Shown piece by piece: positions 24,234-32,791 of a DNA stretch of 64,000 nucleotides; the stretch's first letter is position 1; each line of letters starts with the position of its first letter. A program made the translations under genes and the position numbers. The notes beneath the pieces were generated by a model. The model made no database searches and was not told where the DNA came from. It worked only from the letters and a program-made list of their open reading frames with translations. Source of the stretch: Fervidibacter canadensis (GTDB taxonomy: Bacteria > Armatimonadota > Fervidibacteria > Fervidibacterales > Fervidibacteraceae); NCBI GenBank assembly GCA_041446545.1, contig JBGOEJ010000005.1, forward strand, positions 87,928 through 151,927, read 5' to 3'.

Positions 24234-26468
24234 ATGCGGCGCATCTTTAACCGCTCAACACTCGGAAGTATTTTCCTTTTGCTGGCGATTTACCTCGTCC
24301 TTTTCAACCGCTTTGGACCTGAGAAGTTTCATGGCATCGTGTGGAAACTTCGTCGTCCCGGTCAAATGACCGTCGTTGAAGCACTGGCGATGGAGATGGA
24401 GGCGATGAAACCTCCCGAAGGCATCTTGCCTGTCGCCACAGAAATCGTCAAGCCACGACCTTTTGAAGTCGCCGTCACTTACACGGGCACTGTCGCTCCC
24501 TTCAACGAAGAAATTGTCGTCGCCCGTGTGACAGGTCGGTTGACTTGGATGCCTTACTATGCAGGTGACCGTATCCGCAAAGGACAACTTGTCGCCAAGT
24601 TGGACAATGCTGGCGGCGAATATGCAGCGCAGGAAGCGGAGGCGGCTTATGGAGTTCTGGCGGCATTGCACGAGCGTCACATGGCAGAAGCGGAAAAGGA
24701 ACAAGCCCATGCTCAAAAGCGACAAGCAGAAGCGATGATTTGGGCAGCAAAAGCGATGTTGAAGGAAACGCAAAAATTGGTCGCCGAAAAACAAGCGATG
24801 CGCGAGGAAGCCTTGCAAATGGCGGAACAAGCCCGCGCCAGCGTGGAAGAAGCGGAACGAAACTTGCAACTGACACAGGCACAAAAGCGGGAAGCGGAAC
24901 GAATGGTCAATGCTTTGGAGAACGAATTGCAAACGGTCAGGGAGCAAATTAACGAAGCCGAGGCAGAGTTGGAGCGCGCCCTTCGGGAAGTGGACGCCGC
25001 TAAGCAAGAGTTGGCGATGGCGAAAGCCGACTTGAATTACTGGCAGGCAGAGATTGAACGGGCGAAAACTCTCTACGAGCAAAAAGCCATCTCCAAGGAT
25101 GAATTGCAGCGAGAGCAGGCTCAATTTGAGACGGCGCAAGCGAAGGTGAAAGCGGCAGAAGCAAAAGTCCGTCAGACGGAAGCGATGGTGCGAGCGGCGG
25201 AAGCAAGGAAGCGACAAGCCCAAAACATGCTGCGGCAGAAGGAAGCGGAACTCGCCGCCGCCAAAGAGCGCGTGGCACAAATGCAAGCGACGGTGGAGAT
25301 GGCACAAGCGAAAATTGCCCAAGCGAAGGCGATGGCACAGGCGGCACAAGCCAAAGTCCGTCAAGCCGAGGTGGCTATTCAGGCAGCGCAAGCAAAACTT
25401 ACTCAAGTGAACGCTGAAATCGCTAAAACTCAAGCGATGGTGCAGGAGGCGGAAGCGGGTGTCCACCGAGGTGAACGGCATGTCTTACACGCTGAGGCGC
25501 TAAAGGCACAAGCGCAAGCGTCTCTAATGGCTACTCGCATCGTGCGCGGCTACACCGAAATCCGTTCGCTCACCGACGGCTATGTCGTTGAGCGCTTGGT
25601 TTCGCCCGGAACTTTGGTCACTGCGGGAACACCCATCTTGCGCATCGCTCAACTGGACATCGTTCGGGTTCAAGCCTTCGTCGGTGAAAAAGATTTGGCA
25701 GATATCCGCCTCGGAACTCCCGTTACGGTTCAGTCGCCAAAAGACGGCAAAGTGTGGTCGGCAAAAGTGACGGCAATTTTCCCAGCAGCCGACCCAACTT
25801 CCCGAACAGGCTTGGTGGAAGCCTTAGTGCCCAACCCCGATTTGAAATTGCTGCCGGGTCAATCGGTCATCATCAAAATTGTCAAGCGCCGAATTCCCGA
25901 TGCTATCACCATCCCCAATGAAGCCATCACCCAACTCAACGGACAGCCAGCCGTTTGGGTCGCAGAACCTATGGAAGCAACGGGCAAGACTGAATACACC
26001 TGCCCGATGCATCCTGAGGTTCGTTCCGACAAACCCGGTCGTTGTCCCAAGTGCGGCATGGATTTAGTCCCAACAAAACGACACACGGCGGCTCAAAAGA
26101 CCGAATACACCTGCCCGATGCACCCTGAAGTTCGTTCCGACAAACCCGGTCGTTGCCCTAAATGCGGCATGGATTTAGTCCCGACAAAACGACGGAGCGA
26201 AGAAACGAAAATGGCGCGGTTGAAGACTGTCAAGTTAGGCGAAACGGATGGGCAGCGAACTTTGGTTTTGAGCGGTTTGGAAATTGGCGATGAGGTGATC
26301 GTTCGGGGTTGGCAATCCATCGCCCGTGAAGGTGTGCCCGTTGTCTCCGTTGAATGGAACGAACTTGGTCCAGCACAACTGCCTTCCATCACACCGTCTC
26401 CAATGCCTCCAACCCACCGACACGGCAGCACACAGCAACAAGGTGGTGGTCACCAACATGGGCATTAA
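24234..26468 (+). CDS. RND membrane fusion protein (HlyD/CusB family) with very long coiled coil and two metal-binding modules
   Basis: A 744-residue periplasmic adaptor with an N-terminal membrane segment (LGSIFLLLAIYLVLF). A lipoyl/barrel-sandwich half (VTYTGTVAPFNEEIVVARVTG) is followed from about residue 125 to 435 by a nearly unbroken Ala/Glu/Lys/Gln-rich coiled coil, far longer than usual for this family. The second lipoyl half (GYVVERLVSPGTLVTAGTPI) and the beta-barrel domain follow (VGEKDLADIRLGTPVTV). Two copies of the metal-binding module TEYTCPMHPEVRSDKPGRC...PKCGMDLVPTKR are inserted near residues 586-655, 37 residues apart. A His-rich tail (GGGHQHGH) ends the protein. SD GAGGTGA precedes ATG 24234. 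The likely substrate is copper, silver or another soft metal. Confidence 0.88.
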   Translation: MRRIFNRSTLGSIFLLLAIYLVLFNRFGPEKFHGIVWKLRRPGQMTVVEALAMEMEAMKPPEGILPVATEIVKPRPFEVAVTYTGTVAPFNEEIVVARVTGRLTWMPYYAGDRIRKGQLVAKLDNAGGEYAAQEAEAAYGVLAALHERHMAEAEKEQAHAQKRQAEAMIWAAKAMLKETQKLVAEKQAMREEALQMAEQARASVEEAERNLQLTQAQKREAERMVNALENELQTVREQINEAEAELERALREVDAAKQELAMAKADLNYWQAEIERAKTLYEQKAISKDELQREQAQFETAQAKVKAAEAKVRQTEAMVRAAEARKRQAQNMLRQKEAELAAAKERVAQMQATVEMAQAKIAQAKAMAQAAQAKVRQAEVAIQAAQAKLTQVNAEIAKTQAMVQEAEAGVHRGERHVLHAEALKAQAQASLMATRIVRGYTEIRSLTDGYVVERLVSPGTLVTAGTPILRIAQLDIVRVQAFVGEKDLADIRLGTPVTVQSPKDGKVWSAKVTAIFPAADPTSRTGLVEALVPNPDLKLLPGQSVIIKIVKRRIPDAITIPNEAITQLNGQPAVWVAEPMEATGKTEYTCPMHPEVRSDKPGRCPKCGMDLVPTKRHTAAQKTEYTCPMHPEVRSDKPGRCPKCGMDLVPTKRRSEETKMARLKTVKLGETDGQRTLVLSGLEIGDEVIVRGWQSIAREGVPVVSVEWNELGPAQLPSITPSPMPPTHRHGSTQQQGGGHQHGH
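25989..26194 (+). repeat. Tandem duplication encoding two metal-binding modules
   Basis: Two near-identical copies, period 111 bases (starts 25989 and 26100), differing at a few mostly silent positions (for example ACTGAATACACC versus ACCGAATACACC). Each encodes the 31-residue metal-binding module, separated by a six-residue linker (HTAAQK). The high nucleotide identity suggests a recent duplication. Confidence 0.85.
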
Positions 26469-26496
26469 ACTCGCCTTGAACGGTCGCCAGCAAAAC

Positions 26497-27105
26497 TCAA
26501 GCGACGCCGTAGAATTTGCGGAACTGAGCGATGACATCGTAGGGGTCAAAGAGCATCAAGGCTTTTCGTTGACGGAAGGCTTCATGGATTTCAGGATGGT
26601 GAAAGTCTTCGGCATCCATCGTCAAAAACATTGTCAAGGGCGCTTTGGGCTTCTTCAGAAAGTCCATCAGCGTCTCAAAAACCAAGCAGTCCAATTCCTT
26701 GAAGGGTGGCAAGTTCACCTTCCAACGAACATACGCCTTTGTCCAGATTTGCGGTGTGAGGGAGATAACGGTGCAGGCTTTGGCAAAAGTGTCTATGGCT
26801 TCTTGAGCGTTGATTTTTCGCTTTTGCAATTCAGCCTCAATTTCATTCAAACTTTGCTTGGCGGATTCAACCAAACTCACCATTTCGGCGGCGCGAGCAA
26901 TGTCGTTGAGCCACTGTCGCAAATGTTGCAAAGCATTCAACTGTCGGTCAATACGTGCCACCAACGAAGCCCTTGCTTCGGCCAAAGCAATTTCTGGGAT
27001 AACGAATGTGACACCAAACTGTTTGCAGAGGCGCAACAATTGGACGAGAATTTGCCTGCTCTCCCACACTACCCCGATGACGAAATTCGTTTCCACCGCA
27101 AGCAT
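26497..27105 (-). CDS. PIN-domain protein, probable toxin
   Basis: A 202-residue protein read from the ATG at 27105, with GAGGGCG just upstream. It begins MLAVETNFVIG, the PIN-domain opening (usually LDTNVLI; the first acidic residue is Glu here). Later acidic positions fit the fold: EIALAEA, KELDCLVFETL and FLTMDAEDF. A Gln/Glu-rich helical insert lies between about residues 40 and 120. The partner gene upstream ends five bases before this start. It is on the opposite strand to the efflux genes around it and is therefore an inserted module. Confidence 0.65.
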   Translation of the reverse strand: MLAVETNFVIGVVWESRQILVQLLRLCKQFGVTFVIPEIALAEARASLVARIDRQLNALQHLRQWLNDIARAAEMVSLVESAKQSLNEIEAELQKRKINAQEAIDTFAKACTVISLTPQIWTKAYVRWKVNLPPFKELDCLVFETLMDFLKKPKAPLTMFLTMDAEDFHHPEIHEAFRQRKALMLFDPYDVIAQFRKFYGVA

Positions 27106-27110
27106 CGCCC

Positions 27111-27335
27111 TCACTTGCTTTGCCGATGCTCTTCTCGCCACTCTTCAGCCCACCTCCGCCTAAGTTCCAACGGAATTCCTTCCGTCAACTTGAGGATGCG
27201 GCTGATGGTCTCATCGTCCTCAAAGGTTGCACGCTCTATCTCCTCAGGCTCCATCAACAGCAACCGCCTTTGCTCTTTCGTCAACTTGCGTTGCGGACTT
27301 CGGTTGGTCCCCTTTCTGACTTTGCTTTTGGGCAT
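27111..27335 (-). CDS. Small basic/acidic protein, probable cognate antitoxin
   Basis: A 74-residue protein with GAGGTGA seven bases before its ATG. The N-terminus is strongly basic (KSKVRKGTNRSPQRKL) and the C-terminus is acidic and helical (EGIPLELRRRWAEEWREEHR). It resembles antitoxins only in size, charge and position directly upstream of the PIN gene; I recognise no DNA-binding family. Confidence 0.5.
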   Translation of the reverse strand: MPKSKVRKGTNRSPQRKLTKEQRRLLLMEPEEIERATFEDDETISRILKLTEGIPLELRRRWAEEWREEHRQSK

Positions 27336-27413
27336 CTTCGCTTCACCTCACGCCCGCATTTTAGCGCTTGCTTTCGCCAACTGTCTCCGCTTGCAAAAGG
27401 GCGGTGATCTCTC

Positions 27414-30400
27414 GTGACTGAAGACCGATACACTTTGCGGGGCGTCACGCCCTTGCACATGATTCACAAGTGGAGCATTGAACACCCTTATGCCGTCATC
27501 TCTTTTTGGTTTTCCGTCGTTGTCTTGGCAATTCTCGTGGTCGTGACGGGTTACCTGCCCCGCCGTATCATGCCCTATGTGGAACAACCGCTCATTGCCG
27601 TCGTGACGATGATGCCCGGCTTGTCGGCGCAAGAGATGGAACTTTACATCAGCAAGCCCATTGAAGAAAACCTCGTCAATGTCCGCAACTTGCGCTTCAT
27701 CCGTTCCACCTCGCAGGATGGCTTGTCCATCGTGACGCTGGAGTTTGCCTATGGGACGGACATGAGGCGCGCTTACAATGATGTGCTGACGCTGATGAAT
27801 GTCATTCAAGCCAACCTGCCGCCGACGGGGGCAAACCTCAAGCCCTCTTGGGTCGTTCCCATTGACCCGCTCAACTTGCCCATTTTGACTTTCGGCTTAA
27901 CAGGTGACCCGCGCTACGGTTGGGATATGAAGCGATTGCGTGAGTTCGCTGACAACACTGTCGTCAACCGCTTGAAATCTGTCCCCGGCGTTTTTTCCGT
28001 TTACGCCTTTGGCGGCTACAAGCGCCAATTGCAAATTGAAATTGACCGAAACAAACTCGCTGCTTACGGGCTTTCTATCCTTGACATCGTTGACGCCATC
28101 AACAAATTCAGCACTGCCCAACCTGCGGGTCGGCTGACTTTCAACTCCAATGAGTTCATCATCCGAGTTGATACCCTCGCCCGACCCGACGAACTTCATC
28201 GCTTGCTGGACATACCCATCACTGCTGTGGCATTGGACAAAGGGCGAGGGACACGGGGCAGGGGTGTTGCAGGAGGAGAGGGAATGGCTGGCGGGATGGG
28301 GATGGCAGGCGGGCTGACCCCGATGGGCGAAACAAGAAACGAGCCAATGTCAACCCCGCAATCGCCGTCCCCAAGCCCTCAAAACATGTTTTTCAGTCCC
28401 CAGTCCCTAATCCCCAGTCCCCAATCCGCCAAACGCATCATTTACCTCCGTGATGTCGCTGAAGTTCGGGATGCTTATTGGGAACGAAGAAGCGGCTACT
28501 TTTATGTCAAGGGACAAGGGGCACGGGACAAGGGACACGAAAAGGGTGAAGTTGGTGAAATTGTGCCTGCTATTGAAGTGGCGGTGTTGCAAGAGCCCCA
28601 AGGGAGCAGTGCCCAAGTCGTGCCCCGCGTCATGAGAGCAATTCGGGAACTGGAGCGAGAGTTTCCCGGCGTGAAATTTGAAGTCACCTACGATAACTCC
28701 CGCTTTGTTAACCATCTAACCGCAAGGGTTTGGGAAGAGTTGGGATTGGCTGTCTTGTTTACGGCATTGGTCGTGTTGCTGTTTTTAGGTGAGTGGCGCG
28801 GGACACTCATTGCCCTCATCACCGTGCCGACTTCATTGGCTTTTGCGACTTTAATGCTTGTGCCCTTCGGTTTCTCTCTCAACAGCGGTTCACTCGTCGG
28901 GTTGCTGCTGAGCATTGGTCGGCTCGTTGACGACACCATCATTGACATTCACGCCGTTGAGCGTTACTTGCGCCGTGGTTTTGACCCCAAGACGGCGACT
29001 ATTGAAGGCATCGCCGAAGTGAGGCTTGCCGTCATCGCTTCAACGGCAACTTTCACCCTCGCCCTCATTCCGCTCCTGTTTTGTGGCGGCATCACCGAAT
29101 CGATGTATGTGGAGTTGGTTTACCCGTTGCTTTTCGCGTTGGCGGCATCCATGTTGGTCTCTTTCACCTTAACGCCGATTTTGTGCGCTAACTGGTTGCG
29201 CCATCCCGAAGAGCGCAAAAACGAGCGTCGCCACTTTTTGCTTCGCTGGCTTTACCTTTTCCTTGACCCAGTGCAGAATTTTCTGGACAAGGTTGAAGAG
29301 GGCTATCGGCACGCCATTGACTGGACATTGCGCAACCGTTTCGCTAACTTCGTCCGAATCGCCGCCACCATTTTGATCGGCTTTGCCTTCTACCATTTCA
29401 TCGGCGGTGAGATGATGCCACTGGGCGATGTCGGACAAGCCTTTGGCATCATGGAGATGCAGCCGGGCACTTCTTATGCCGAAACGGAAAGAGCCGCCCG
29501 TCAACTTGCCCGCATCCTCGCCAAGCAACCTGAACTGGAAGTGGCATCTATTGAGGTCGGAACGGAAACGATGCTTGAGTCGTGGTCACCTTACTTCACT
29601 GGCTACCAAATGCCCCAGGTCAACGGTGTTGCCTTCATGCTCACTTTTGTTGAGAAGGAGCGGCGCAAGCGAGATATCTGGCAAATCATTGATGCCATCC
29701 ACGAAGAAGCCATGCGCACAATTCCCGGCGTCCGCAGGGTTCAAATCAAGGAGATGGGCGTTGATGTGATGGCGACGGCGGCAGCACCCATTCACCTCAT
29801 CATCAGCGGTCCCGATTTTCAAGTCCTCCACCAACTTGGCGAACAACTTTTGAAAATTTGCCGAACCGACCCGCTTTTGCGGGAGCATTTCGCTCAACCT
29901 GCGACGACTTGGACGCTAAACCCTAACGCTTACGAGTTGGAGTTTGATTGGGCGAAACTTCGTGAGTTGGGCTTGACACCCGTTGATGTAGCTCAACAAG
30001 CCTACTATGCCTTGACGGGCGGTTTGGCAAGTGAATTTTATCGGCTCACCTCCGTTCGGCAGGCAACCATCCGCATTCGTTTGAATGAAGAGCAACGGCG
30101 TCACTTGGGCGATTTGCGAAACCTCTTCATCACGACACCCGACGGTCGGCAAGTTCCGCTAAGCCACATCGCAGAGATCAAGCAAAAACCCATTCCGACA
30201 GTCATTGAGCACGACAACTTGCGGCGAGTTATTGGCATCACGGGCTACTACCGACCGGGCAAATTGCCCAGCATGGACTTGGCGATGGAAATTGAAGCGA
30301 GAGCGTTCCAACGACTCAACTTCCCGCCCGGCTACTCCATTGAGATGCGGGGCGACATGACGCAAATGATGGACAGTTTTCGGCGACTTTTTGCCAGTTT

Positions 30401-30926
30401 GCTCTTGGCGGTCATCTTCATGTATCTCATCCTCGTCGCCCAATTCCGAAGTTTTCTCGGACCATTCCAGATGACGGCTTCGCTGCCGCTGGAGTTGTCG
30501 GGTGTGTTCTTTGGCTTGTGGCTAATGAAGATGCACTTTTCCTCGGTTTCCATCATGGCGGTCATTGTCCTCAGCGGTATGGATATCACGACAGCCATCT
30601 TGCTGATTGACCTCATCATGCGTTACCGTGAGCAAGGGATGCCCAGAGACGAAGCCATCAAGCAAGCGTGCCCAGAGAGGTTGCGACCGATTTTGATGAC
30701 GGCGTGCACGACGATGGCAGCGATGATTCCTTTGGCATTTTTCCCGACAGGGGGCTTGGACGCTTACCAATCGTTGGGCGTCGTCATCATCTTCGGCTTA
30801 ATTGTCGGCACCATCCTCAGCCTCTTTGACATCCCCATCATGCACACCTATGTGGATGACTTTGCTCAGTGGCTCAACCGAAAGGCGTTGCGACGACAGA
30901 CAGTTGGGAAAGGTGAGGTGCAATGA
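27414..30926 (+). CDS. RND efflux transporter, inner-membrane pump subunit
   Basis: A 1170-residue AcrB/CusA-type pump with a GTG start (27414); an internal Met near residue 16 is an alternative. The usual 12-helix, duplicated RND layout is visible: first helix ISFWFSVVVLAILVVV, the helix-4 motif GRLVDDTIIDIHAVERYL (two adjacent aspartates), and the second repeat FASLLLAVIFMYLILVAQ. The two-Asp motif is like hydrophobe/amphiphile (HAE) pumps more than the CzcA/CusA metal subfamily. About 80 residues of low complexity (GMAGGMGMAGG, then SPSPQNMFFSPQSLIPSPQS) interrupt the porter domain near residues 278-342, and heptanucleotide repeats lie within it. The stop codon overlaps the next start. It partners the fusion protein and the TolC-like channel. 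Confidence 0.9.
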   Translation: MTEDRYTLRGVTPLHMIHKWSIEHPYAVISFWFSVVVLAILVVVTGYLPRRIMPYVEQPLIAVVTMMPGLSAQEMELYISKPIEENLVNVRNLRFIRSTSQDGLSIVTLEFAYGTDMRRAYNDVLTLMNVIQANLPPTGANLKPSWVVPIDPLNLPILTFGLTGDPRYGWDMKRLREFADNTVVNRLKSVPGVFSVYAFGGYKRQLQIEIDRNKLAAYGLSILDIVDAINKFSTAQPAGRLTFNSNEFIIRVDTLARPDELHRLLDIPITAVALDKGRGTRGRGVAGGEGMAGGMGMAGGLTPMGETRNEPMSTPQSPSPSPQNMFFSPQSLIPSPQSAKRIIYLRDVAEVRDAYWERRSGYFYVKGQGARDKGHEKGEVGEIVPAIEVAVLQEPQGSSAQVVPRVMRAIRELEREFPGVKFEVTYDNSRFVNHLTARVWEELGLAVLFTALVVLLFLGEWRGTLIALITVPTSLAFATLMLVPFGFSLNSGSLVGLLLSIGRLVDDTIIDIHAVERYLRRGFDPKTATIEGIAEVRLAVIASTATFTLALIPLLFCGGITESMYVELVYPLLFALAASMLVSFTLTPILCANWLRHPEERKNERRHFLLRWLYLFLDPVQNFLDKVEEGYRHAIDWTLRNRFANFVRIAATILIGFAFYHFIGGEMMPLGDVGQAFGIMEMQPGTSYAETERAARQLARILAKQPELEVASIEVGTETMLESWSPYFTGYQMPQVNGVAFMLTFVEKERRKRDIWQIIDAIHEEAMRTIPGVRRVQIKEMGVDVMATAAAPIHLIISGPDFQVLHQLGEQLLKICRTDPLLREHFAQPATTWTLNPNAYELEFDWAKLRELGLTPVDVAQQAYYALTGGLASEFYRLTSVRQATIRIRLNEEQRRHLGDLRNLFITTPDGRQVPLSHIAEIKQKPIPTVIEHDNLRRVIGITGYYRPGKLPSMDLAMEIEARAFQRLNFPPGYSIEMRGDMTQMMDSFRRLFASLLLAVIFMYLILVAQFRSFLGPFQMTASLPLELSGVFFGLWLMKMHFSSVSIMAVIVLSGMDITTAILLIDLIMRYREQGMPRDEAIKQACPERLRPILMTACTTMAAMIPLAFFPTGGLDAYQSLGVVIIFGLIVGTILSLFDIPIMHTYVDDFAQWLNRKALRRQTVGKGEVQ
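28235..28264 (+). repeat. Heptanucleotide repeat array inside the RND gene
   Basis: Four imperfect 7-base units of the type GGACAAA, GGGCGAG, GGACACG, GGGCAGG, read in frame (KGRGTRGRG). This is the first of three such arrays in the gene. Confidence 0.55.
28351..28427 (+). repeat. Heptanucleotide repeat array inside the RND gene (CCCCAGT type)
   Basis: Units such as CCCCAGT, CCCTAAT, CCCCAGT, CCCCAAT, period seven, at 28400-28427, with looser units before. They encode SPQSLIPSPQS. The units resemble the STRR heptamers (CCCCAGT) described in cyanobacteria. Confidence 0.6.
28511..28538 (+). repeat. Heptanucleotide repeat array inside the RND gene (GGGACAA type)
   Basis: Exactly four units, GGGACAA GGGGCAC GGGACAA GGGACAC, in frame (KGQGARDKG). 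The same family as the array at 28235. Confidence 0.6.
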
Positions 30927-31186
30927 GGGAAATTCGCCAGCAGGAACAAAGCGGAAAGGCATGCTGTCTGAAGCGAAAGGAGAACTCAAAGAGCACCAAC
31001 TTCTGCCTCCACCTTCATTGGTTTCGGCACAACAGTGGGTCTTGGTTCTCCAAAGCGGTGAAAGGTTACGGAAGGCGTGGCTATCTTGTTGTGGTTTACA
31101 AGGAAGTCAGCCCCGACGAAGGTTTTGTCATCACTACCTACTTCATACGACGGCTCAAAAGGAGGGCGATAGTATGGCAACCGTGA
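30923..31186 (+). CDS. Small protein with toxin-like C-terminal module, probably frameshifted
   Basis: The start overlaps the RND stop codon (ATGA). The C-terminal 30 residues (YLVVVYKEVSPDEGFVITTY followed by FIRRLKRR) match a common C-terminal block of small phage/toxin-like proteins (DUF4258-like or PBECR-like) that often pair with a DUF2283 protein. The first ~45 residues do not look like this family, whereas another frame of the same DNA (about 30970-31075) encodes a plausible N-terminal half ending QSGERLRKAWL. A frameshift in an older gene is the simplest reading, but a short real protein is possible. Confidence 0.35.
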   Translation: MREIRQQEQSGKACCLKRKENSKSTNFCLHLHWFRHNSGSWFSKAVKGYGRRGYLVVVYKEVSPDEGFVITTYFIRRLKRRAIVWQP

Positions 31187-31449
31187 CGAAGCCTTCAACG
31201 AAGACCCAACAAATCATCGCACGGGTTCTGGACATCGGCAGGCAAATTGCCCAGTTGGGCAACGAAGATATCTGGCTCAGTTATGACCGAGAAGCCGATG
31301 TCCTTTATGTCAACTTCGGCAACAGGCAGAAAGCCACCGATACGATTGCTCTGAACGAAATCGGTGTGCTGCTGCGTTACCAAGGTAAAAAGTTGGTCGG
31401 CATCACGGTGCTTGAAGTATCAAAGCGGGTAAAGGGGGAGCAAGGATGA
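31174..31449 (+). CDS. DUF2283 family protein
   Basis: A 91-residue protein with GGAGG eight bases before ATG 31174. The core IWLSYDREADVLYVNFGN...IGVLLRYQGKKLVGITVLEV is the DUF2283 fold. This domain is a small beta-rich protein often located next to a toxin-like gene; its role is not known. It overlaps the preceding gene by 13 bases and its stop overlaps the next start (ATGA). Confidence 0.7.
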   Translation: MATVTKPSTKTQQIIARVLDIGRQIAQLGNEDIWLSYDREADVLYVNFGNRQKATDTIALNEIGVLLRYQGKKLVGITVLEVSKRVKGEQG

Positions 31450-32771
31450 GATGGGCAAAACTTATGGTCGTCCTTTGTTGTGCGTTGAACTTTGCAACCG
31501 CCCAAATTGACCTGCTTGCAACTCGCCCGAAAATCAAGCAGGCATTGAGTCTGCGGCAAGCAGTTGAAATTGCCCTGCGAGAAAGCCCTGTCTTGCGGGG
31601 CGCGGTCGCTGAACTTCGGGCAGCGGAAGCAAGATTGCAAATGGCTCGGTCGGAAAAACGATGGCAACTTTCCATTAACACCTTCGCCAGCACAGGCACG
31701 GAAAGCGCCATCCTTCCGTCACCACCGACCGTCATGCCGTCCGCTGCGATGTTGCTGCCGCGCCGCTCTTTCCTTGACGCCAACGCAATGCTTATGTTCC
31801 CGATTTTCACGGGTGGACGATTGGAATCGCTTATCCGTCAAGCGGAAGCCGTTCGCCATGCGACGGCAGCGCAGTTGGAAGCGATGCGGTTGGATGTCGC
31901 TTTGGAAACGAAACTGGCTTATCGGCGGGCTTTGCTGGCAAAGGAGTTGATGCGGGTCGCTGAAGCGTATGTCGCTGCGATGGAAGAACGGGTTCGTATT
32001 GACAAAGTTGCAGTTCAAGTCGGACGCATTCCTGAGTTTTGGCTTTTGCGCTCCGAGGCGGAACTGGCAAATGCAAGGCAAATGCTCGTCAATACCCGAC
32101 GGGATTACGAAATTGCTTTGCTGAGCCTGAAAGCCATCATGGGCATCCATCCCGATTCGGAAATTGAACTGGCGGACAGATTTGAAGTTGAAGAGCCGAA
32201 GTTTGAACTCAACCGAGAAAACTTGCTCGCTATCGCTTTTGCTCACCGACCTGAAATTCGCGGTGCGTCCCTGCAGGTAAGCGCTCAAACTTTTGCAATT
32301 CAAGCGGCGAAAGCCCTTTACAAACCACAAGTGAGTTTAATGGCGATGGCGGACTACATGAAAGGGACAGGAGACATGGGGACAGGGGGTTACCTCGTTG
32401 GCATCGTTGTGGGCTTACCGATTCTTGATGGCGGACGAAGGAAAGCAGGGGTCAATGAGACGCAAGCGATGCGACAAAAAGCCATCGCTGATTTGGAGAA
32501 AGTCAAATTGCAAGTTGCTTTAGAGGTTGAAACGGCTCTGCGGGAACTTGTTGCGGCTCAGCAAAATGTCAAAACAGCCGAGGCTGCCTTGAAGGCAGCC
32601 GAAGAAGACGAGCGGGTCGCCAAAGTCCGATACGAAGCGGGACGAAGTGTTTTGGTGGAGTATTTGGACGCCTTTGCTGCCTTAGTGCGGGCACAAGTTA
32701 ACGACGCCCAAGCCCGTTACGAATTTGCAATTGCCGAGGATAAATTGCGCCGCGCCATTGGCAAATGGTGA
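31446..32771 (+). CDS. TolC-like outer-membrane efflux channel
   Basis: A 441-residue outer-membrane factor with a signal peptide (MRWAKLMVVLCCALNFATAQ). Two OEP repeats are visible: LRQAVEIALRESPVLRGAVAELRAAEARLQ with AMLMFPIFTGGR in the first, and AFAHRPEIRGASLQVSAQTFA with VGLPILDGGRR in the second. The GGR and DGGRR elements sit where the beta-barrel joins the helical tunnel. It completes the tripartite pump with the fusion protein and RND subunit. Confidence 0.85.
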   Translation: MRWAKLMVVLCCALNFATAQIDLLATRPKIKQALSLRQAVEIALRESPVLRGAVAELRAAEARLQMARSEKRWQLSINTFASTGTESAILPSPPTVMPSAAMLLPRRSFLDANAMLMFPIFTGGRLESLIRQAEAVRHATAAQLEAMRLDVALETKLAYRRALLAKELMRVAEAYVAAMEERVRIDKVAVQVGRIPEFWLLRSEAELANARQMLVNTRRDYEIALLSLKAIMGIHPDSEIELADRFEVEEPKFELNRENLLAIAFAHRPEIRGASLQVSAQTFAIQAAKALYKPQVSLMAMADYMKGTGDMGTGGYLVGIVVGLPILDGGRRKAGVNETQAMRQKAIADLEKVKLQVALEVETALRELVAAQQNVKTAEAALKAAEEDERVAKVRYEAGRSVLVEYLDAFAALVRAQVNDAQARYEFAIAEDKLRRAIGKW

Positions 32772-32791
32772 AAGGGTAGGGGAGGAGGGCA

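Noticed and set aside
30802..31173. An extended N-terminus for the DUF2283 gene
   Set aside because: The extension overlaps the RND pump end and has no homology; the ATG at 31174 has a proper ribosome site.
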